This document shows positions 57,601-64,000 of a DNA stretch of 64,000 nucleotides, in pieces. Position 1 is the first letter of the stretch, and every line of letters begins with the position of its first letter. The notes beneath the pieces were generated by a model that ran no database searches, was not told where the DNA came from, and worked only from the letters and a program-made list of their open reading frames with translations. Where the stretch lies: positions 3,076,052-3,140,051 of the forward strand of contig BJKQ01000005.1 of the NCBI GenBank assembly GCA_006538405.1, written 5' to 3'. A program made the translations under genes and the position numbers. This DNA comes from Hansfordia pulvinata (taxonomy: Eukaryota > Ascomycota > Sordariomycetes > Xylariales).

Positions 57601-57801
57601 CCTTGGTGCCTTCGAGGGCTGTGTCTGGGGGGTTGGCCGTCTGGCCTGGGTCGTCTTATCTGCCTTCGTGGGTGCTGATAGACCAGCAGCATCGCCAGCT
57701 GAAGATGGCGCGTTCTGCGTGGCTCCTGGTGGTCGAGGAAGACGCGACGCGGGCCGCGGGAGGCCGCTACTCCGTGGGATCGCACTCGGCCGGTCCGCCA
57801 T
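54607..57801 (-). CDS. Leucine-rich-repeat protein (LRRC40-like), frame broken at 55500
   Basis: Exon 57801-56413 joins 56288 over a 124-nt GT-AG intron, phase 0. The N-terminal ~350 residues are Ser/Pro-rich. LRRs follow: LESLDLHNNPLSSLPQGLRRL, LVNLEIVDLHANSLTSLPEGLGNL, LRILNISENALESLP, LQILDVVNNQLVQL and more. This frame stops at 55497, and a second frame starts at ATG 55500, overlapping as ATGA. It continues with an acidic linker, WPVKAGGVLDRSNTQSSSLHP, and further LRRs (TTLSISHNQLVGDDYL, LEKLDVSMNRIVQLP), ending GTEATLRWLRGRVPVAEMAQWR. From memory, homologues carry both halves in one protein of about 1020 aa. I find no GT-AG intron that fits, and one extra base near the G runs at 55510-55560 would restore a single frame. 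LRR proteins of this type are protein-binding scaffolds. Confidence 0.75.
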
Positions 57802-58639
57802 CGTCCCTATCCTCGTCTATCGGTGTCTCGGATGCTGAACCAGCATACAAGGCTGGCTGATGCACCGCTCACAGAATGGTCTGACTCGCTGACCTGGTGG
57901 CGGTCAAAGTAAAGCACGAGTCGAAGCACGGACAGCTCCGTCTATCAATTGTTCAGGAGGTAATGGGACTTCGTGCCTAAGTCAGGTGGATGGGTGGGTA
58001 CCTACCTACACGTAGCTACCCGGATTGGGTAGGTCCCGTTTGGGGGTACATCGGTACCCAAAACATCCAGCGACCACCAAGCGTTACGAGTACACAGGAG
58101 TTCCTTCTCGACACAACGCCACTGCTATCCGCTTCCTATCGTCAGCTGTCAGGAGACCATCGGCTCCAGGATCAGCGCTGGGTTTCTCCAGGCGTGACGA
58201 TTTAAAGAAGAAGAAGAATAAGAAGACGAAGACGGCTATACCGATGGTTCCTACTTCTTCTTTCAACGATGGCTTGGGGCGCGCTGCCATCTTCGCAAAG
58301 AGGGCGGCCTGGGTGCTCTTTGGTTCAGCGTCGGCAGAAGAGGTTTCCTTTTGAGTACGCGTCTTCAGACTGAAATTTTCGAACTCACAGTGCGTACAAA
58401 TATGTTAGCTTCCCCAGGCCTCCGAGGAAAATATAGCAAACGGGCTGGAGTGAACCTTTCGAATAAGTACAAGGTATATTTTGCGTGCGCTTGCACCCTT
58501 ATTTGTATCTTGAATGACTGATATGTTGCATTCTCACGCACCGCAGGCTAGTAAGCGAGGAGTACAGTCTTTGCATATTACTATACCTTACGGCGCGAGG
58601 ACTTAACGAGAGGAGGTGAAGCGATAAGTTGATTTATGT
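57802..58639. other. Promoter of the LRR gene and transition to AT-rich DNA
   Basis: Normal-composition promoter up to about 58360, including GGTACCTACCTAC near 58000, then composition falls over about 250 bases into the AT-rich block. No gene seen. Confidence 0.6.
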
Positions 58640-59470
58640 GGGTGAATGTTTGAGGTATTTTTTTATTGATAAATACGTTAATGAGTTCATCTACTTTAAT
58701 GACTTAAAATAACTCACGTTAAATAAGGGTATTGACAAGTGAACTTGAAGTATTTCATTAATTAAGGCTAATTATAAGTTAAATTAAGTTAACTCACGTG
58801 AGTTAATAAGTCACGTGGATCCGTACTTATATAAGTTACTTACTTTTATTAACTTAAAGTACCTTATATATATTTAAGTTATTAATAAGTCAGCTTATAT
58901 AGTATCGTATTTATCTTCAACTTATAAGACAATCATTATTTATCTTTATGTCCACTTAAGCTATTTTTAAGTAGGGTTTAAGTTATAATAATTTAACTTA
59001 TTTATAACTTATATTTCTATTTAAGTTATTTTCAAGTAAGGCTTAAGTTATAATAATCTAACTTATTTATATATACTCATATTCTTACTGTCTTTATTAG
59101 ATTTGTTTCTTAATTTTTTTTTATTATATAGTTCTTATTAAAGAATATTTCAAGTTAAATTTTAATAGATTGAATGAAATAAATATGGGTATTAACTCGT
59201 GGAATACTTAAAGCAACTCGCGTAAGGTAATAAGCTGATTAAAAGTAAAGTAAGCCCACGTGAATTACGAAATTACTGATTAAAGGTAGCCTTTTAAGTT
59301 AAATATAAGTTAACTTAAGATTTATAAAATATAATATTAACTCTGCTATTAATTAATTATATCAAATATTTCAAAAACCAGAACTAATAAATAAAAAAAC
59401 GAAAGCTTATAAACGTAACTTTATTTTAAAGCATACAATTACGAGTATAATAAACTTAATATATATAAAA

Positions 59471-59571
59471 CTATAAAACATAAATAAGCTTAATTAAGTT
59501 TAATATTAATTATAATGGTTTTTTTACTTATAAAAATATAAAACTTAATTAAGCTTATTTATGTTTTATAG
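59471..59571. repeat. Perfect hairpin, 31-bp arms, 39-nt loop
   Basis: 59471-59501 is the exact reverse complement of 59541-59571; the core is AAGCTTAATTAAG. The similarity continues imperfectly outward. Confidence 0.93.
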
Positions 59572-59849
59572 CTTTAAATATAATACCTTTATCTTTATTA
59601 AGTCTTCTTCGATTTTTATTAAAGTGTAAAATTTCAAAAGATAAGCTTACGTAAGGCTTATTTTATTTAACTTATATAAATCAATAGCTTAATTTAAAGA
59701 TACATAAAATTCATTTAAGATAACTTATATAAGTTAATAGAAACTACGGATTTAATATAAATCACGGGAGCTGTTTATATATTAAATTAAGAAATATAAG
59801 TGATAGTTTTAGCCTTGCTTATAAATAAAGTTAGTATTATAAATTATGA

Positions 59850-60330
59850 GTTCTAAGTTAACTCATAAGTCACTCAAGTAAGTTACTTTAAATCAGTCAT
59901 TCTACTGATTCATGTGAGTTAATAACTCACGTGAGTTAACTCACATGAATCTTAAGTTACTTTAAGTTACTTATAAGTTAACTTACGGATTTAAACTGTT
60001 TTATTTTAATTAGTATAATAATTAATATAAAGCTTAATTTTAATTTTAATATATTAATTAAGACAATTTAAATTAATACTTAAATAAGTTTTCAAAATAT
60101 ATATAAAAACTCATTCTAATTAATCAATTTTAAAAATTAATCAATTTTTAATAATATACCTTTAAAAACAGACCCGTTTTTATACTTTTTATACAGTTTT
60201 ATACTTAAAATATGCATTTTTAAATCCGTGAGTTAACTTATAAGTAACTTAAACTCACGTGAGCTACTTTGAATTAAGAAGGTGAGTAACTCACGCGAGT
60301 ATACTCGAGTTAACTCATTATTAATCCTGT
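59850..60330. mobile_element. Fold-back (MITE-like) element, copy A
   Basis: The left arm ends ...GTTAACTTACGGATTTAAA near 59997 and the right arm begins TTTAAATCCGTGAGTTAAC near 60219. About 30 bp at the inner ends are near-perfect inverted repeats, and the outer parts of both arms share further copies of TAAGTTAAC, TAAGTAAC and CACGTG motifs. The interior is about 220 bp. The right half of the interior, inverted, matches the sequence after 63930. Boundaries are approximate; no coding capacity. Confidence 0.65.
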
Positions 60331-60660
60331 TTATAAAGTAATAACTTATATGTTTTAAGAGAATTCGTTCTCGAAGAAAACTCTTATACGGTTAAATAAA
60401 CTTAAAAATCGCTTTATTTATTTTCCTTTATTACTTTAATCTTATAATAAAGACTTACCGTATAAGATTAAATAATGATATTAACTTATATATAATATAT
60501 ATCTTTATAATTATAATACATTTATATATATAAGATAAGTAAAAATAAATATATATTTAAAATGTTAATAAAATATAAAAACTAATTTTTAATTTTAAAA
60601 CAATTCATTTAACGTTATTAAAAATGTTTCTTATAATTTAAGCAGTAAAGTGTATTAAGG

Positions 60661-61178
60661 TGTTACGAACCCGATTATTAAGCCGGTAAGATAAGCCATA
60701 TTAATATAAGTAAGAGACCTATAAATTAATAATCGTATAAGGCTATATTAACTTTATTATATATATAAGAAATATGGATTATTAATATAAGGTCATGTAA
60801 TATAATCACTTATTAAAATAAAAAGATTATAATAAGCCACTCGAGATCATAATAAGCCATTAAAAGATCACGGTGATCCAGTATAAGAATATCGTGAGCC
60901 GTTACGGTATTATAAAGGGAATAAAGGATATATAAAAAAGGAAGGTTTTCTTATATATTTAATTATTTATTACCTTAATAACTAATTTAAGTATTTAAGT
61001 TATTCTTAAATAAAAGTAACCTTTTAATAATAGTTTACCACTTATTTAATACTTCGGTTACTTATTTATTAATTAATTGCTTAATGTTTACCGATAAACG
61101 ACCTTTTAAGTGTTCTTTTAAAATATAAACCCTTAAACCAATTCTGTATTTTTCTTAAAAAGAATCTAGGTCGTTACA
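60661..61178. mobile_element. Solo LTR of a retrotransposon, 518 bp, with TAAGG target duplication
   Basis: Begins TGTTACGAACC and ends GTCGTTACA, so it has TG...CA termini with short inverted ends (TGTTACGA / TGTAACGA). It is flanked on both sides by the same five bases TAAGG (60656-60660 and 61179-61183), the target duplication expected of LTR element integration. No internal retrotransposon coding sequence and no second LTR are seen, so this is a solo LTR left by recombination, now AT-rich. A TATA-like GGATATATAAAAAAGG at about 60927 fits an LTR promoter. Orientation cannot be decided with confidence. Confidence 0.8.
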
Positions 61179-61729
61179 TAAGGCCTTTTTTTTAACTTAT
61201 AATTTACTTTATTTTACTTAATAAATCTATAATGTTAATTTAATGAATATTATAATATAATAAACATTATAATTTAAACACTTCAATATAAAAATCGGTA
61301 TTAAAAGTTAATTATATAAACTTAAATCATAAAATCAATATATAAGTTATAAACTATAAGTTGAAAATTGATTTAACTTACTTATATTAAGTTTATTTCA
61401 CTTATAATTATGTATTTTAAATTGAAAAAGATTTTTAAGTAATATACTTACGTAAGATATTTTAAGCTAAGATAATGAATATTTCACGTGATTATAAGTT
61501 CACGAGATAAGTGACTTATTTTCAAATTCAAATAATATAAAAATAATAAAAAATCTAATAATTATATGTTAACTTTTGAATTACTTATTAAAGTTATTAA
61601 AAATAGAACCGAAACTTTACTTACAATATCCACTTACTTTTCAAATAAAATATAATCATTTCGATCACGAAGTATTAATTTATTATTAACGTTATTACTA
61701 AGTATTTTTTTTCAAAACAGCGTTAATAT

Positions 61730-62160
61730 AAAAGCGGTATTGCGTACGTAAAAGAGTGTTTTAAAAGAGCGGTAACTAACTTTTTAAATTAGTTAAGAAG
61801 TAAGACTGTTAAAAACGGTACAGCGTGTCTTTCACGTAAAAGGCTCGGAATTCGCGGGTTTGCCTTTATTTATTAACCACGCCACTTTTACCCTTCTTTA
61901 CTTAACGTGCTTTTTAAAAACCCTTTCACCACTCGCGCTTACACATAAACGTATACATAAATATATACGCTTAATTTATAAACGCCTACCGGCCTTCGTC
62001 ACGTAAAACAGCAGTCAAAGTAAAGGTGTGTCACACGGTCTTACTTTTTTTATCAGAAAAAACAGTGTTTAATTTAAAGCCTTGAGATAAGATAAAGATT
62101 AAGGTTATATGCTGTTTTTACACCCGGTATTAATACTTACGTAGAGAGCACGCGTAACCA
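61730..62160. other. Less AT-rich island inside the AT-rich block
   Basis: About 430 bases with clearly more G+C than the flanks and many retained CpG steps (GCGGTATTGCGTACG, CTCGGAATTCGCGGG, GCCTACCGGCCTTCGTCACG). No open frame or known RNA recognised. It may be a younger or differently mutated repeat fragment. Confidence 0.55.
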
Positions 62161-62286
62161 CTTATATACCTAAGTCCTAAGCTTTTAATTAATAAGGTTA
62201 ATTCTATAATTAAGGTAAATAATGGTTTAAGTCGAGGTTACTCACGTGAATCATTAACTTAAGTAAGTTACCCGCCCTTTTAACTT

Positions 62287-62317
62287 AGATTTATATGAAT
62301 TAAATTCATATAAATCT
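62287..62317. repeat. Perfect hairpin, 14-bp arms, 3-nt loop
   Basis: AGATTTATATGAAT, TAA, ATTCATATAAATCT. It sits at the centre of a larger, imperfect inverted repeat whose flanks carry CACGTG and GTTAC motifs, probably a minimal copy of the fold-back family. Confidence 0.9.
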
Positions 62318-62609
62318 GTATTGACGTGAGTTACTTATCTTATTAATCCAAAGCAACTCACGTGGGCTTAACTTACTCATATGTTCACTTATTAGCTGAT
62401 TTTAATAAATAATATATAGTTTATTTTACTTTATATGCTGTTTTTTAATTATTTTATTTTACTTACTTTAATTTATTCTACTTAGTTTAACTTGTTTTAT
62501 TTCACTTAATTCTTTGAGTTTGCTTATTTTATTTTATTTTATTTTATTTAATATAATTCGTTATATTTAATATAACTTATTATTAATAACCGGGTTTAAT
62601 ATAATGAAT

Positions 62610-63090
62610 TATAAATCTTAAGTTAACTTATAAGTAACTCACGTGAGTTACTTTGAATCATTGATTTTACTAATTCATGTGAGTTAATAACTCACGTGAA
62701 TAAAGTCTCACGAATTATAAGTTACTTTATGTTACTCTTAAGTTAATTAACGGATTTAAAATAAGGAAATTTTAAAAAGAAAAATATATAAAAACTATAA
62801 GAATAGATATTTTTGAAAATAATACATTATTCAAAAATAATTAATAAATAAATTTAATACATTTAATTTAATTTAATGTTTATATTAATAATCTTTTCTT
62901 TAATGATTATTTAACTTTCAATTAAGTCTTATATTAATTATTCAGTTAATTAAAATTAAATAAGTTAAATCCGTGTGTTAACTTATAAGTAACTTAGATT
63001 TAAAAAAGTTATTTTAAACTAATAAGATAAGTAACTCACGTGAGTTAACTCGAGGTCACTCATTATTAACCATGTTAATCATTGACTTTA
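62610..63090. mobile_element. Fold-back (MITE-like) element, copy B
   Basis: The left arm (about 62620-62758) ends ...TTAACGGATTTAAAATAAGG. The right arm starts GTTAAATCCGTGTGTTAAC near 62965 and ends GTTAACTCGAGGTCACTCATTA near 63065, closely matching the right arm of copy A. The interior is about 210 bp. No coding capacity. Boundaries approximate. Confidence 0.65.
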
Positions 63091-63784
63091 CGTTACTGAT
63101 TTATTCGATTTATTATAGCTTTCTTTACTTTTTTTTATCTTTATTTTAAATTTTATAGTATTATAAAATGTGTTATTTAATATAACTTATAATATCGATA
63201 AGAAGCCTTATTAATTATAGTAAAGTCTACTTTATATAACTTATCATATTTTATGCAGCTTAATATAAAGTACGTAACTTGCTTTACTTAATATAATGTA
63301 TTTTATTTAGCTTAATCTATCTTAGCTTATTTCTTATCTTATAGATTAAATCAATTTTAGTTTTTATATTATAATCTCTTAAATACAATTCGTTATATTT
63401 AATTGAACACGTTTTGAACAACTTAATTCATTTACTTAACGTGATTTATTTACTTAATATAGCTTATATTATCCGATTTTATTTATTACATTTAATATAA
63501 CTTTAAACTCTTTATAATTGTTTATTATATTTAACTTAATTTTACTATTAAACTTTATTAACTTAATTTATCAAGATTATTAAACTTAATAAAACTTGTT
63601 TTACGTGATGTTTCTTTTAATTTACATAATTTATTAATCTTTAAAAGAACCTTTTTTAAACCTAAGAAGTTAAAGAATTTCAATCCGTGAGTTAATTTAA
63701 ACAGGACTTGAAGTAACTTATTTAAATTAAGAAGCTGACTTAAAGTAACTTAAAATTACTTATATTACCTATGTAACCAGGGTT

Positions 63785-64000
63785 GGTATTATGAATCATG
63801 AGTTTTAAGTTAACTTATAAGTAACTCACGTGAGTTACTTTAAATCAGTGTTTTTATTAGCTCACGTGAGTTAACTCACATGAATCATGTGTTACTCTAA
63901 GTTACTTATGAGTTAACTCACGGATTTAAAATAAGGAAATTTTAAGTATAAGACTGTATAAAAAGTATTAAAAGAGATGTTTTTCTTAATAATACACTAT
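63785..64000. mobile_element. Fold-back (MITE-like) element, copy C, cut by the window edge
   Basis: The left arm (about 63800-63930) carries the same order of motifs as copy B (GTTAACTTATAAGTAACTCACGTGAG...), then GGATTTAAAATAAGGAAATT as in copy B. The next bases (TTTTAAGTATAAGACTGTATAAA) match the inverted interior of copy A. The right arm lies beyond the window. Confidence 0.6.

Larger units (their letters stand above)
58640..64000. repeat. AT-rich, gene-free block with RIP-like composition
   Basis: The sequence changes abruptly from GC-rich genic DNA to DNA dominated by A, T and TpA steps, with no open frame of useful length on either strand to the window end. CpA and TpG are scarce outside certain conserved palindromes. 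This is the visible signature of repeat-induced point mutation acting on transposon-derived DNA. Recognisable inside are a solo LTR, fold-back elements and a long hairpin. It runs past the right edge, so its full size is unknown. It could be a transposon graveyard, pericentromeric or subtelomeric DNA. Confidence 0.85.

Overview
The window looks like a filamentous ascomycete (Pezizomycotina, probably Sordariomycetes). Genes are GC-rich, intergenic DNA is long, introns are short (about 50-120 nt) with CTAAC/CTGAC-like branch points, and one tRNA-Ser carries an intron. A RID-type cytosine methyltransferase is present, and the last 5.4 kb is extremely AT-rich, gene-free DNA of the kind produced by repeat-induced point mutation (RIP). 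I cannot name the species.

Layout. 0-8 kb: a membrane-anchored Cys-motif protein (-), mitochondrial ribosomal protein mL50 (+), tRNA-Lys(UUU), a Cox14-domain cytochrome oxidase assembly protein (+) and a conserved fungal protein (-). 7.7-12.5 kb is gene-poor. 12.5-16.5 kb: ribosomal protein eL13 (+) facing an armadillo SmgGDS-like protein (-). 18-26.4 kb: a small GPI-anchored protein, tRNA-Ser(GCU), DPM3 (+) facing a probable CENP-O-like kinetochore protein (-), and an oxidoreductase-like protein (+) facing xanthine phosphoribosyltransferase (-). 28.3-30.4 kb: the RID homologue. 30.4-37.2 kb is a gene desert rich in palindromes built from TACGAG/CTCGTA. 37.2-39.4 kb: a large GPI-anchored, Pro/Ala-rich cell-wall protein. 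40.2-50 kb: metabolic genes (a MetE-like protein, a kelch protein, an MmgE/PrpD protein, a thiolase) with two unrecognised genes between them. 51-57.8 kb: a coiled-coil low-complexity protein and a leucine-rich-repeat protein. 58.6-64 kb: AT-rich DNA holding a solo LTR with a 5-bp target duplication, a family of fold-back elements and a perfect 31-bp-arm hairpin.

How the parts relate. Most genes are unrelated housekeeping genes. The clearest functional link is that the window carries both the RIP-machinery gene (RID) and DNA that looks like RIP's product. Four genes, one of them possibly twice, have frame breaks that would each be cured by one extra base, often beside C or G runs. I read this mainly as single-base undercalls in the assembly, not as pseudogenes.

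Limits. Gene models were spliced by eye. Family names rest on remembered family motifs, not searches. Base composition was judged by eye.
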